A stretch of 64,000 nt of DNA from DATLGB01 sp037724045 (GTDB lineage Bacteria > Actinomycetota > Thermoleophilia > Solirubrobacterales > Solirubrobacteraceae). The stretch spans positions 1 through 64,000 of the forward strand of contig JBBJOW010000003.1 in the NCBI GenBank assembly GCA_037724045.1. Reading direction: 5' to 3'. Position 1 is the stretch's first letter, and every line of letters begins with the position of its first letter. A program made the position numbers and the translations under genes. The notes under the pieces were generated by a model that was given only the letters and a program-made list of their open reading frames with translations, searched no databases and was not told where the DNA came from. Below are positions 32,886 through 41,973 of the stretch, one piece after another.

Positions 32886-33089
32886 GATGAGTGGGGGCGG
32901 ATCTCAACGCCGGCGCGGATCGACAACTACGGTTTCCTCTATGACTGTCATTCGGCTGCTCTCGTTGACCGCGAGGGCTCGGTCGACTGGTGGTGTGTCC
33001 GCGCTTTCGACTCTCCCTCGGTGTTCGGCCGCCTGCTCGGCGCCGACGCCGGCGCCGCGTGCCCGGATGAGGCGGACTCACAGGCCTAG
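32886..33089 (+). pseudogene. GH15 N-terminal relic
   Basis: The frame RISTPARIDNYGFLYDCHSA, ALVDREGSVDWWCVRAFDSP, SVFGRLLGADAGAACPDEA ends in a stop. It is the first 60 or so residues of a glycoside hydrolase family 15 protein, alignable with the start of the intact GH15 at 37783 (ADYALLGDCHSAALVSSDGC). The catalytic barrel is absent, and the frame is blocked upstream before a start codon. Confidence 0.65.
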
Positions 33090-33178
33090 ACCCGCCCGTG
33101 CCGCGCCGGTTGGCACAGTGCTCGAGCGCCACTTCGGCGGTCCTCGCCGACTGACGGCGAGGGTCGCCGAACACGACC

Positions 33179-33219
33179 CGCGAAGGCCCGCCCTTTCTCC
33201 CCTCAGGCGGGCCTTCGCG
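33179..33219 (+). terminator. Strong inverted repeat, terminator-like
   Basis: CGCGAAGGCCCGCC and GGCGGGCCTTCGCG form a 14-bp stem with a 13-base loop (CTTTCTCCCCTCA). A smaller hairpin, CCTCGCCG/CGGCGAGG, lies just before it near 33143-33163. Nothing else is visible in 33090-33305. Confidence 0.55.
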
Positions 33220-33305
33220 GTGTCTGACCCGCCCCCGAGTCGTTTGCGTCGCAGGCTTTCACAGCACCTGCGGCGCCGCTTGAGCGGGCGCGATCGGGTT
33301 GCTCG

Positions 33306-34085
33306 ATGATCGGCCGCGAGCCACACGAGATCTGGCAGGACAGCCTGAAGGACGGCCAGCGCCGCTTGGCCCGGCCCGTGGGTGTCCTCGCCGCGACGGG
33401 CCTGCTCGGCGGGTTTCACGTGACGCTCGGCCTGCTGGCCCTCGTTGTGAGCACCGGAGCGCTGAGCGAGGTCATGCCGCTGGCCACTGCGCACGTGCTC
33501 GGCTCGCTGACCTTCGGGGTCGGGTTCGTCTTCTTGACCGTCGGCCGATCGGAGCTGTTCACCGAGAACTTCTTGATCCCGGTGGCTGCCGTCCTGTCTG
33601 GGCACGCCACGCGGCGCTCCGTCGCTCGACTATGGGGGATCACGTTCGCGCTGAACCTCGCCGGGATCGCGCTGTTCGTCGTCATGCTGAGCACCCCGGG
33701 TGTGCTCGAGCGCGAGTCGCTGGAGGCGGCGGGCGGGCTGGCCGACACCCTGACCGAGCGCGACCTGCTGGCGGCCGCCGTGAGCGCCGTGCTCGGCGGG
33801 GTGGTGATCACGGTGTTCACCTGGCTCGCCGAGGCTGCCGAGAGCGACCTGACCCGGCTGTTCATCGCGCTGGCCGTCGGCTTCGTGCTGGTCGCTCCCA
33901 GTCTGAACCACTCCGTCGTGGGCTTCGGCGAGATCCTCTTCGGGATTGCCGCCGGGACGACCGACGCGGACTGGGTCGACCTGCTGCGCAACACCGCCGT
34001 CGCGGTGGTGGGCAACGTCGCGGGCGGCGTGATCCTGGTCGCCTTCGTCCGCGGCATCCAGGCCCAGGCCGAGCAACCGGCGTGA
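33306..34085 (+). CDS. Formate/nitrite transporter (FNT) family channel
   Basis: 259 residues with six hydrophobic segments. GFHVTLGLLALVVSTGAL, the FTENFLIPVAAVLSG loop (FNT selectivity-loop region), LWGITFALNLAGIALFVVML and HSVVGFGEILFGIAAGT match the pentameric FNT channels. Transports small monovalent anions such as formate, nitrite or acetate; the exact ion cannot be deduced. ATG at 33306. Convergent with the SDR gene. Confidence 0.85.
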   Translation: MIGREPHEIWQDSLKDGQRRLARPVGVLAATGLLGGFHVTLGLLALVVSTGALSEVMPLATAHVLGSLTFGVGFVFLTVGRSELFTENFLIPVAAVLSGHATRRSVARLWGITFALNLAGIALFVVMLSTPGVLERESLEAAGGLADTLTERDLLAAAVSAVLGGVVITVFTWLAEAAESDLTRLFIALAVGFVLVAPSLNHSVVGFGEILFGIAAGTTDADWVDLLRNTAVAVVGNVAGGVILVAFVRGIQAQAEQPA

Positions 34086-34156
34086 GCGGCGAGGCCGCGG
34101 CGCAGAGTCTCTTCGCCGTCGCGCACGCGCCGTCGGCCAATCCGGTGAGCGCGGCG

Positions 34157-34936
34157 TCAGACGAACTTGGGGTAGAGGGTCATGCCCCCGTCGACGAACA
34201 GCGTCGACCCCGTCACGTACTGCGCCTGCGGACCGGCCAGCCACGCGATCGCTGCGGCGACCTCCTCGGGCTGACCGAGCCGCCCCAGCGGAACCTCGGC
34301 CTCCACTGCGCGACGCTTCTCCGGATCATCGACGAGCTCCTGGTTGATCGGCGTCAGGATCGCCCCGGGCGCGACGTTGACCACGCGGATGCCGCGCGGG
34401 GCGAGCTCGCGGGCGATCGTCTGCGCGAAGAGCTTCAGGCCGCCCTTGCTCGCGCAGTAGTGACTGAACGTCGGCCAGGGGATGAGCTCGTGCACGCTGC
34501 TGACGTTGACGATCACCCCCCCGGCGCCGGGCGCGAGCCCGCGGGCCAGCGCGCGGGCGCACAAGAACGGGCCGGTGAGGTTGAGCGCCAGCACCGCGTT
34601 CCACTCCTCCAGCGGCATGTCGACGAGCGCGAAGGGCTTCTCGGCCCCGGCGTTGTTGACCAGCACGTCGACCGGCCCCAACTCGTCGCGCGCCCGTGCG
34701 AACAGGGCGGCGACCTGCGCCTCGTCGGACACGTCGGCCTCGACCGCGACAGCACGCCCGCCGCCGCGCTCGATCTCGCCGACCAGGACGTCGGCCGGCT
34801 CGGCGTCCCCGACGTAGTTGATCACCACCGAGGCACCGTCAGCCGCCAGTCGCTGCGCGGTCGCACGCCCGATGCCCGATGCCGCGCCGGTCACGAGGGC
34901 GCGGCGGCCCATCAGCGGTTGCGGTCGCGCGCTCAC
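34157..34936 (-). CDS. Short-chain dehydrogenase/reductase (glucose-1-dehydrogenase-like)
   Basis: 259 residues with all classical SDR motifs: TGAASGIG cofactor loop near residue 16, NNAG at about 90, catalytic Ser in VNVSSVHE, and YCASKGG (YxxxK). The ending VTGSTLFVDGGMTL is typical of the glucose 1-dehydrogenase branch. Last gene of the long minus-strand operon, about 100 bp from its neighbour. GTG at 34936, with an ATG eight codons later as alternative. Confidence 0.88.
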   Translation of the reverse strand: MSARPQPLMGRRALVTGAASGIGRATAQRLAADGASVVINYVGDAEPADVLVGEIERGGGRAVAVEADVSDEAQVAALFARARDELGPVDVLVNNAGAEKPFALVDMPLEEWNAVLALNLTGPFLCARALARGLAPGAGGVIVNVSSVHELIPWPTFSHYCASKGGLKLFAQTIARELAPRGIRVVNVAPGAILTPINQELVDDPEKRRAVEAEVPLGRLGQPEEVAAAIAWLAGPQAQYVTGSTLFVDGGMTLYPKFV

Positions 34937-35036
34937 GCGTGGATCCCGGTCGCGGTGCGCGCCGCTGGCGCCAGCGGTGCGAACGATGGCTCACCGTTCG
35001 CAGGCGAGCCGGTGGACGGGCCGACGCTCCTCACCT

Positions 35037-35495
35037 TCAGAACCGCCCGCCGGGCCAGGCGACACCCGCGTAGCGCTCGAGCACCGGGCCGGGCGGTGGT
35101 GCGACGGCGGAGAACATATCGGTACGCACGATGGTGCCCGGGAAGATGCGGGCGAACGGGTCCTCGCTCCACGCCACCGGCTCACGCGTCACGGTGATCG
35201 CCCCGCCGTAGCGCGACTCGTCCAGGGCCAGCGTCGTCAGGCAGACGAGCGCGTCGCCGAGCAGCCCGATCCACCCCGCGAGCGCGTCGCGGCGCGCCTG
35301 CTGGACCTCGGGCTGATCGAACTCGAGCACGGCGGCGGCGTCGGGCAGCGCACAGACGTGGGCGTAAGCACTGAGCACCGGGGTGCCCCGCAGGCAGCGG
35401 GCGTCGACCATGAAGCAACGGCCGGGCCCGCTCGCGGCGTGCAGGTCGCGGCCGTCGAAGGCGAGTTGCGCGGCGCCGTCGGGCAGCGCGCTCAT
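35037..35495 (-). CDS. Hypothetical protein in the sugar-oxidation operon
   Basis: 152 residues, MSALPDGAAQLAFDGRDLHA, CLRGTPVLSAYAHVCALPDA, and LVCLTTLALDESRYGGAITV near the centre. Cytosolic. No family recognised. Its ATG overlaps the stop of the peroxiredoxin frame, so it is translationally coupled. Confidence 0.65.
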   Translation of the reverse strand: MSALPDGAAQLAFDGRDLHAASGPGRCFMVDARCLRGTPVLSAYAHVCALPDAAAVLEFDQPEVQQARRDALAGWIGLLGDALVCLTTLALDESRYGGAITVTREPVAWSEDPFARIFPGTIVRTDMFSAVAPPPGPVLERYAGVAWPGGRF

Positions 35496-35990
35496 CGGCG
35501 TCCGAAGTCGTCGCGCACGGCGCGCGAGATCGCCCGCATGTCCTGGCGCAGGTCCTCGAGCGTCGGCCGTCCCCAGTACCAGTTGCCGTCGTAGGCGGCA
35601 TGGATCGTCAGGTCGGGATGCAGCGTGAAGGCGGTCGGCCCGGTAGGGGCGGTGCACCGTGTCGGTCTCCTCCAGCAGATCCAACTGCACCAGCCACCGG
35701 CGTTCGGCGTCCGACAGGAACACGAAGCGCGCGCCGAGGCCGGCGCGGAAGGCTGCCTGCACTTCGGGCGCGTCGATGCTGACCACCACGATGCGCGTGT
35801 AGGCGACCTCGAACTCGCTCTGCAGCTCGGTGACCTCACGGAGGTGGCGCTGCTCCTTCGGACACCACCAGCCGCGTGAGAACAGCAGCACGAGCGGATC
35901 GCCACCCGACAGCTCCGATAGCCGACGCGGCCGTCCGGTGTGATCGGGTAGGTCGAGGTCGGGAAACCGTTCGCCGGGGTCGAGCTTCAT
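35492..35990 (-). pseudogene. AhpC/TSA-type peroxiredoxin with a frameshift
   Basis: The N-terminal 110 residues are a thioredoxin-fold peroxiredoxin (FPDLDLPDHTGRPRRLSELS, LFSRGWWCPKEQRHLREVTE with the peroxidatic Cys, VVSIDAPEVQAAF). Near base 35645, after TVHRPYR, the frame shifts; the expected end (PTAFTLHPDLTIHAAYDGNW, LEDLRQDMRAISRAV) continues one frame over to a stop at 35492. A one-base indel restores a full 165-residue protein. Real mutation or sequencing error cannot be told apart here. It overlaps the GH15 stop by 4 bp. Confidence 0.75.
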
Positions 35991-37783
35991 GTGGTCGTGT
36001 CCTCGCGTTGCGTCGCCTCGTGGATCGCCCACGCCGCTGTGATCAGACCGACGTGGGAGAACGCCTGGGGGAAGTTGCCCAGCAGGCTGCCGTCGCGCGG
36101 ATCGATCTCTTCGGCCAGCAGCCCGACGTCGTTGGCGTGGGCGGCTACGCGCTCGAAGACCTCGCGGGCCCGGCCGAGCTCCCCGGCCAGAGCGAGGCAG
36201 TTGGCCAGCCAGAACGAGCAGATCACGAACGCGCCCTCGTCCTCGCTGGTCCCGGTCCAGCGCCGCACGAGGCCGTCGACGCCCAGCTCTGCATCGATGG
36301 CGTGAATGGTGGCGAGCATGCGCTCGTCGTCCGCCGCGAGCAGACCCATCATCGGCATGAGCAGCACGCTCGCGTCGAGCCGGTCGGAGCCGAACGCGCC
36401 GACGTAGACGCCCCTGTCGGAGTCGTAGGCCTGCTCGAGGATCGCGGCGCGCAGCTCGTCGCGCTGGGCGGCCCACCGCGCCGGGTGCGCACCGTCTCCC
36501 AGCTGTGGCGCGAGCTTCACGGCTCGGTCCAACGCAACCCAGCACATGAGCTTGGAACTCGTGTAGTGACGCTGGCCCTCGCGGCCCTCCCAGATCCCCG
36601 CGTCGGTCTCCCTCCAGTCCGCGGCCGCGCGGTCGGCCAGATCGCAGAGAAACGCAGCGGTCGGCGCCTCGAGCTCCAGCGCTTCGCGCATGACGTACGC
36701 CGCCTCGAGGATCTCGCCCATGACGTCGAGCTGGCGCTGGCGCCAGGCCGCGTTGCCGACCCTGACGGGTTGGCTGTCGCCGTATCCCGCCAAGTGGTCG
36801 AGCTCGCGCTCGGTGAGGTCGCGCTCGCCCTCCACCCCGAACATGATCTGCACCGGACGGTCGCGCTGGGGGCCGACGGCTCGAGCCATCCAGTCGAGGT
36901 AGCGGTGGGCTTCGTGCGGGCACGCCGCGATCCACAGCGCGCGCAGCGAGAGGCTCGCGTCGCGCAGCCACGCGAAGCGATAGTCCCAGTTGGCTTCGCC
37001 GCCCAGGATCTCGGGCAGAGACGTCGTCGGTGCGGCCACGATCGTGCCGCTGGGCTGGTAGGTCAGGGCCTGCAGCACCAGCGCGCTGCGGTTGACCGCC
37101 TCCCGGTAGGCGCCGTCGTAGCGCTCGTGCTCGCCCATCCACGAGCGCCAGCCCGCGATCGTGTCCTCGAGTGCGGTCGCGCCGTCGACGATCGCGAAGT
37201 CCGTCTGCGCCATCCCCTCGCGATGGTGCACGGCGAAGGTCGCCCGCTCGCCCTCGTCCAGTGTCACCCGGGCGCTCGCGGTCCCGTCCGCGAGGTCGAG
37301 GTCGAGGTCGATGACCAGCAACAGGGTGTCCGCGCCGCCCACGGTCCGGACGCCGTCGGGTGTGGCGTGCAGACGGGGCTTGACGAGGCCGTACTCGGGC
37401 CGAGCGGCGAACTCTACGGCAATTTCCACGCGCCCGCTGAGGACCTCGGCCTCGCGGACGAGGACGTGCGGCGAGCGCAGCCCGATGTCGTGCCCGCGTG
37501 CACCGTGCTCGAGCGCCAGCGCATCGGTGAGGCGCAGCGTCCCGGACGCCGTCGTGAAGACCGTGCTCAGCACCATCGTGTCGCGCTCGTAGGAGCGGGC
37601 GACCTCAAACGGCTCGGTGGGACGGATCGAGAAGTGCCCGGCCGCAGGATCCAGCAATCGCGCGAAGACGCTGCGCGCGTCGAAGCGCGCCGGGCACCAC
37701 CACTCGACGCAGCCGTCGCTCGAGACCAGGGCTGCCGAGTGGCAGTCACCGAGCAGCGCGTAGTCGGCGATCGGGCGACTCAT
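35987..37783 (-). CDS. Glycoside hydrolase family 15 protein (glucoamylase/trehalase type)
   Basis: 598 residues. An N-terminal beta-sandwich (IADYALLGDCHSAALVSSDG, VEWWCPARFDARSVFARLL) precedes an (alpha/alpha)6 barrel: GGEANWDYRFAWLRDASLSL, ETDAGIWEGREGQRHYTSSK (general acid region) and EEIDPRDGSLLGNFPQAFSH (general base region). No signal peptide, so it acts inside the cell on maltodextrin-, trehalose- or glycogen-derived alpha-glucosides (inference). The ATG at 37783 overlaps the stop of the flippase relic (ATGA). Confidence 0.9.
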   Translation of the reverse strand: MSRPIADYALLGDCHSAALVSSDGCVEWWCPARFDARSVFARLLDPAAGHFSIRPTEPFEVARSYERDTMVLSTVFTTASGTLRLTDALALEHGARGHDIGLRSPHVLVREAEVLSGRVEIAVEFAARPEYGLVKPRLHATPDGVRTVGGADTLLLVIDLDLDLADGTASARVTLDEGERATFAVHHREGMAQTDFAIVDGATALEDTIAGWRSWMGEHERYDGAYREAVNRSALVLQALTYQPSGTIVAAPTTSLPEILGGEANWDYRFAWLRDASLSLRALWIAACPHEAHRYLDWMARAVGPQRDRPVQIMFGVEGERDLTERELDHLAGYGDSQPVRVGNAAWRQRQLDVMGEILEAAYVMREALELEAPTAAFLCDLADRAAADWRETDAGIWEGREGQRHYTSSKLMCWVALDRAVKLAPQLGDGAHPARWAAQRDELRAAILEQAYDSDRGVYVGAFGSDRLDASVLLMPMMGLLAADDERMLATIHAIDAELGVDGLVRRWTGTSEDEGAFVICSFWLANCLALAGELGRAREVFERVAAHANDVGLLAEEIDPRDGSLLGNFPQAFSHVGLITAAWAIHEATQREDTTT

Positions 37784-38053
37784 GACACCGCAACCGCGGG
37801 CTTCGGCGTGCGGACGTCGTCGGCGCACGGGATACGCGCCGCGGCCTCATCGCGCAGGCTCCGCTGCAGCGTGATGAACGCGGCGCCGCCCAGGATCGCC
37901 GGGATGGCCAGCAGCACGGCCCGGTAGGCCAGGACTCCGACGGCCGCGGTCGCGGCCGGCGTCCCGTAGAGAACCAGCGCCCCGACCAGGCCGGCGTCGA
38001 CGCCTCCGATCCCCCCGGGCACGGGGATCAGCGCCCCGAGCCGGCCGGCATGG
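37780..38053 (-). pseudogene. UPF0104/LPG-synthase-type flippase, C-terminal relic
   Basis: The frame contains ALIPVPGGIGGVDAGLVGAL, VLYGTPAATAAVGVLAYRAV and LLAIPAILGGAAFITLQRSL, the last three membrane helices of the UPF0104 (lysylphosphatidylglycerol synthase membrane region) family. The roughly 250 residues expected upstream are missing; the frame runs into the GMC gene's tail. It sits within the operon between GMC and GH15. Confidence 0.65.
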
Positions 38054-38071
38054 CGTCGACGTGCGCCGCGC

Positions 38072-39721
38072 TCACGTTGCCACCGCGGCACGCACCGGAT
38101 CGACGCGCTTGGCCGCCAGCCGCCTCGCGAGACGGGAGGCGAGCGTCATGATCGTGAGGGCTGGGTTGGCTGACCCCTGGGTCGGCATGACGCTGCCGTC
38201 GCAGACGAAGAGGTTGGGCGTCCCCCACACGCGGTGGTCGGCGTCGATCACGCTCTCCTCGCGACTGGTGCCCATTCGGCAGCCGCCGACGAGATGGGCG
38301 TAGCGGTCGATCGTGAGGATGTCCTGTGCGCCGGCTGCCTCGAGGATGCGTGTCAGCGTGGCCTTGGTGTAGGCGATGTTCGCACGGTCGTTGTCGCACT
38401 GCGTGTAGTCGAAGCGGGCGATCGGCATGCCGAACAGATCCTGTTCGTCCGCAAGCGTTACGCGGTTGCCGGCGCGCGGGAGCAGCTCGCTCAGCGCGCC
38501 GATAGTCGTCCAGTGGTTGTAGTCGCGCATGTACTCGCGCAGCGCCGTGCCCCAGTGGCCGTCGGCCAGCACGTGCTCGGCCCAGCCGATCGGCAGGGGG
38601 GAGACGGTCTGCACGCTGAAGCCGCGTGCGAATCCGCGCGACTCGTCGGTCTCGTAGAACTGCTCGCTGGAGACCTCCGGCGGCGGGCCCTTGTACATGC
38701 GCAGCGTCTCGGGGAATCGCCCGGCGACCTGCGGAGCGCCCTGGACCATGACGTAGCGCCCGACCTGGTCGTCGCCGTTGCCGAGCCCGGAGTTCAGCAG
38801 CAGGCGCGGGGTCTCGATGGAGTAGCCGGCCAGGCAGACGACGCTCGCCCGCTGGAGGCGTTCGAGCCCGTCGCGCACGTAGGTCACGCCGGTACACGCG
38901 CCGGTCTCGCCGGTCTCGACGCGGATGACCATCGAGTCGGCGCGGATCTCGACGCCGTGCTTCAGTGCGTCGGGGACGTGCGTGACGAGCGGTGAGGCTT
39001 TGGCGTTGACCTTGCAGCCCTGCAGGCAGAAGCCGCGGTAGATGCAGTGCGGGCGGTTGCCGAACGTCCCGTTGGTGATCGCCACCGGCCCGACGCGCAT
39101 CTCGATGCCACACGCACGAGCGCCCTCCCACGCGCGCTCGGCCGCGCCGCCGATCGGATGGGGGCCGTGGGGGTAGCCGTGCGGGTCGCCCCACGGCCAG
39201 TGCTGGCCGGCCACCGGCAGTTCGGCCTCCAGCTTCTCGTAGTCCGCTTTGAGATCGTCGTAGGCGATCGGCCAGTCCGCCCCGACGCCGTCGCGCGTGA
39301 ACGTCTCGAAGTCCGACGGATGAAAGCGCGGCGCGTAACCGGCGAAGTGCACCATCGAGCCGCCCACGCCGTGGCCGCAGTTGTTCTTGCCCAGCTCGAC
39401 CGGGTCCTCGCCGCCGACGATGCGGTTGGCGTTCCAGTAGATGTGGTGCGCGCCCTCCTCGTCGGAGACCCAGTCGGTGTCGGGGTCCCAGAACGGCCCG
39501 GCCTCCAGCACGACGATCCGCCAGCCGTGGCGCGCCAGGCGCTGGGCGAGCACGCTGCCGCCCGCACCGCACCCCACCACGACCAGGTCGACCTCGTCGT
39601 CATCGCGGTAGGAGCGCATCCGGTCGCGGCCCGGGACGCCGCGCCGGTGGACGTCCAGGAGGAAGCGCGAGTCGTTGTCGGCGGGGCCAAGGGCGCCCTT
39701 CGCCAGTCCGGCGGCCTTCAT
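38072..39721 (-). CDS. GMC-family FAD oxidoreductase (dehydrogenase large subunit)
   Basis: 549 residues. FAD-binding VVVGCGAGGSVLAQRLARHG at about 47-66 and VVLEAGP. CGHGVGGSMVHFAG is the second FAD loop. CIYRGFCLQGCKVNAKASP carries the Cys-rich segment of sugar-dehydrogenase members. The C-terminus has HLVGGCRMG and NLFVCDGSVMPTQGSANPAL, with catalytic His/Asn. With the subunit-3-like gene next door it resembles membrane-linked gluconate or glucose dehydrogenases passing electrons to the respiratory chain (inference). ATG overlaps the upstream stop. Confidence 0.9.
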   Translation of the reverse strand: MKAAGLAKGALGPADNDSRFLLDVHRRGVPGRDRMRSYRDDDEVDLVVVGCGAGGSVLAQRLARHGWRIVVLEAGPFWDPDTDWVSDEEGAHHIYWNANRIVGGEDPVELGKNNCGHGVGGSMVHFAGYAPRFHPSDFETFTRDGVGADWPIAYDDLKADYEKLEAELPVAGQHWPWGDPHGYPHGPHPIGGAAERAWEGARACGIEMRVGPVAITNGTFGNRPHCIYRGFCLQGCKVNAKASPLVTHVPDALKHGVEIRADSMVIRVETGETGACTGVTYVRDGLERLQRASVVCLAGYSIETPRLLLNSGLGNGDDQVGRYVMVQGAPQVAGRFPETLRMYKGPPPEVSSEQFYETDESRGFARGFSVQTVSPLPIGWAEHVLADGHWGTALREYMRDYNHWTTIGALSELLPRAGNRVTLADEQDLFGMPIARFDYTQCDNDRANIAYTKATLTRILEAAGAQDILTIDRYAHLVGGCRMGTSREESVIDADHRVWGTPNLFVCDGSVMPTQGSANPALTIMTLASRLARRLAAKRVDPVRAAVAT

Positions 39722-40425
39722 CCGCTGTGCTCGGCCGGGTGGTCGAGGCCTCGCTCGCGCACGTCGGCGACGGGGTCGAGCGGAAAGGCATCCTCTTCCT
39801 CCCACGGCTCCTTCTGGCCGACGCCCAGGCGCATGTAGCCGCGCGGGTAGGCGGGCCCGCCGAAGCCGATCTCGTTCCACGCCCAGGGGTGCGAGTAGAA
39901 GGCCGCGAGGACCGCGCGCATCACCACCGCCCACGCGTGCACGACCGGCAGATCGCGCCAGACGCCCCCGGCCAGGCGGCCCTCGGCGAACGCCTCGCAG
40001 ACCGCGACCCGCGCGTCCGCCGTCGCCTCCGCGTAGACCCCGGAGCCGTGTTCTGCCGCCGACTCGTCGAGCCCCCGCGCCACGAGCCGCCACGTCTGGC
40101 GGTCGTCGGGCATGTCTGCGTACTGGAAGCCGTCGAGGCGCCCCTCGTGGAGCTTGGCGTCGATGAAAGCCAGGACCGGGACGCGCGGCTCACGGTCCTG
40201 GGCGAGCACGGTGTCGCAGAACGCGCCCAGCGTGCGGGCCTCGGCCTCGTCGAAGAAGCGCAGCGGCGGTGGGGCCAGCCGGGCGAGCACCACGCGCCGC
40301 GTGACCCCGTCCCAGTGGTCGGCCTCGTCGAGAACGTCGAAGTCCGGGTAGCGGCCGTGCATCTGCGGCGTGGTCCCCCGGCGCTGGCGCGGCAGGCCCT
40401 CGGGGTCTCCGCCGCTGCCGTGCAT
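39718..40425 (-). CDS. Gluconate 2-dehydrogenase subunit 3-like protein
   Basis: 235 residues. RFFDEAEARTLGAFCDTVLA, PVLAFIDAKLHEGRLDGFQY, LDESAAEHGSGVYAEA and AFYSHPWAWNEIGFGGPAYP RGYM match the small subunit that partners GMC dehydrogenases. No Tat signal is visible, unlike many gluconate dehydrogenase gamma subunits. Starts possible at 40425 or 40362; the first overlaps the upstream stop (TGATG). Confidence 0.82.
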   Translation of the reverse strand: MHGSGGDPEGLPRQRRGTTPQMHGRYPDFDVLDEADHWDGVTRRVVLARLAPPPLRFFDEAEARTLGAFCDTVLAQDREPRVPVLAFIDAKLHEGRLDGFQYADMPDDRQTWRLVARGLDESAAEHGSGVYAEATADARVAVCEAFAEGRLAGGVWRDLPVVHAWAVVMRAVLAAFYSHPWAWNEIGFGGPAYPRGYMRLGVGQKEPWEEEDAFPLDPVADVRERGLDHPAEHSG

Positions 40426-40871
40426 CAGCGCTCCCGCGGCACGAGCGGAGCGACGAGGCCCAGCGTGCCGATCAGCGCCAGCGAGCCCGGGGCCAGCAGC
40501 GGCGGGCCCATGACCAGGTTGTACAGCGGCTCCTGCAGTCCCCCCGGCTTGCGGCGCACGCCGCGCAGGTGCGTGTACACGCCGATCACCCCATCGAGGA
40601 AGTACAGGGCCGAGACGACCGGCAGGGCGGTACGCGCCGCGCGCTCGGACACCACCCCGGCGGCCCCGGCGGCCACCAGCGGCGGGGTCAGCACGATCGG
40701 CGTCCACATCCACTTGTCGCCGAACGAGCCGCGGTAGTGCTCGAAGTAGATCTCGACGCCGATTGGCCCCGCGGCCGCGGCCACCATCGCCGACAGCGTG
40801 CGCTGCACGCGCCCGGCGCGGAGGTTGGCGAGCAGCCACCGCCGACCCCGGGGCGGGCGCCTAGACCGCAT
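40425..40871 (-). CDS. Small polytopic membrane protein of the dehydrogenase operon
   Basis: 148 residues, about four hydrophobic segments (TLSAMVAAAAGPIGVEIYFE, MWTPIVLTPPLVAAGAAGVV, ALPVVSALYFLDGVIGVYTH, LVMGPPLLAPGSLALIGTLG). No cytochrome haem motif is visible. Its place between the enolase-type dehydratase and subunit 3 suggests a membrane anchor for the GMC complex, but this is inference. The start overlaps the upstream gene by 11 bp. Confidence 0.7.
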   Translation of the reverse strand: MRSRRPPRGRRWLLANLRAGRVQRTLSAMVAAAAGPIGVEIYFEHYRGSFGDKWMWTPIVLTPPLVAAGAAGVVSERAARTALPVVSALYFLDGVIGVYTHLRGVRRKPGGLQEPLYNLVMGPPLLAPGSLALIGTLGLVAPLVPRER

Positions 40872-41973
40872 GCGCCTCGGCGTCGGCACGGCGCAGCTCG
40901 AGCCCGAGGCCCGGCCGGGAGAGGTCGGGCTCGAGGCGCCCCGCCACCGGCTTGAGGACGCCGTCGAACAGGAGGCGCTCGATGCGAACGTGGTCGTGGA
41001 AGTACTCGACGTGGACCAGCGGTTCGATCGCGCAGCCCGCGTGGGCGTGGATCGACGGCGCCGTGTGCGCGGACAGCGGGATCTCGTGGGCGGCGCACAG
41101 CGCGCCCACCCGCAGCATCTCGGTGATCCCACCGCAGCGGGTGACGTCGGCCTGGAGCACGTCGACGGCGCCGGCCTCGAGTATGCGACGGAAGTACTCG
41201 AGCGCGTAGCCGTACTCGCCGGCCGCGATCACCATGCCCGCCGGTGTGCGGTCGCGCAACAGGCGCAGACCCGCGAGATCGTCGGAGGAGACCGGCTCCT
41301 CGAACCAGCTCACCCCCTCCTCGGCGAAGCGCTCCGCCAGGAGCAGCGCCTGCTTGCGCTCGTAGGCGCCGTTGGCGTCGACAAACAGCTCACAGTCCCG
41401 GCCGATCGCGTCGCGGGCAAGGGCGACACGCTCGCCGTCGCGCTGCGGCTCGCGCCCGACCTTCATCTTCACCATCGCGATCCCCGAGTCCACCCAGCCG
41501 GCCAGCTGCTCCTGAAGTCGCCCGTCGTCGTAGGAGGTGAAGCCGCCGCTGCCGTAGATCGCCACGCCGTCGCGCACGGGCCCGAGCAGGGCGGCGAGCG
41601 ACACGCCGAGCAGGCGCGCCTTGAGGTCCCACAGGGCGACGTCCAGCGCGGCGATCGCCGAGGAGGCGATGCCCGGCCGCCCGACGTTGCGCACGGCCTG
41701 CGCCATCGCCTGCCAGATGCCGGGCACCGCCAGCGCGTCGCGCCCCTCGACGACGCCGGCCAGCGTGTCCCGGATCAGGTGCGCCGCCGCCGCGTCGGCG
41801 TAGGCGTAGCCGAGACCGCGCGCGTCGGCGGCCGCGACCTCGGCGACCACGATGGTCGTCGAGTCCCAGGCGATCGTGCCGTCGGACTCGGGCGCGTCGG
41901 TGGCGATCCGGTAGGCGCCGACCTCCACGTGCGAGACCGCGGTGTCGGTCGCCAGCGCGAAGGGCGCCGTCAT
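40861..41973 (-). CDS. Enolase-superfamily (mandelate racemase type) sugar-acid dehydratase
   Basis: 370 residues. The capping domain is followed by a barrel with KMK at 169-171 (KxK catalytic base), metal ligands D199 in VDANGAY, E225/E226 in FEEPV and E252 in AGEYG, and His in SAHTAPSIHAH. This is the mandelate-racemase subgroup, often acid-sugar dehydratases. Together with the GMC dehydrogenase it suggests oxidation of a sugar to an acid followed by dehydration (inference). Its ATG overlaps the upstream stop by 4 bp. Confidence 0.88.
   Translation of the reverse strand: MTAPFALATDTAVSHVEVGAYRIATDAPESDGTIAWDSTTIVVAEVAAADARGLGYAYADAAAAHLIRDTLAGVVEGRDALAVPGIWQAMAQAVRNVGRPGIASSAIAALDVALWDLKARLLGVSLAALLGPVRDGVAIYGSGGFTSYDDGRLQEQLAGWVDSGIAMVKMKVGREPQRDGERVALARDAIGRDCELFVDANGAYERKQALLLAERFAEEGVSWFEEPVSSDDLAGLRLLRDRTPAGMVIAAGEYGYALEYFRRILEAGAVDVLQADVTRCGGITEMLRVGALCAAHEIPLSAHTAPSIHAHAGCAIEPLVHVEYFHDHVRIERLLFDGVLKPVAGRLEPDLSRPGLGLELRRADAEAHAV

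Noticed and set aside
33299..35197. Long plus-strand frame over the FNT and SDR genes
   Set aside because: Out of frame with the FNT channel and antisense to the SDR; Arg-rich shadow with no domain.
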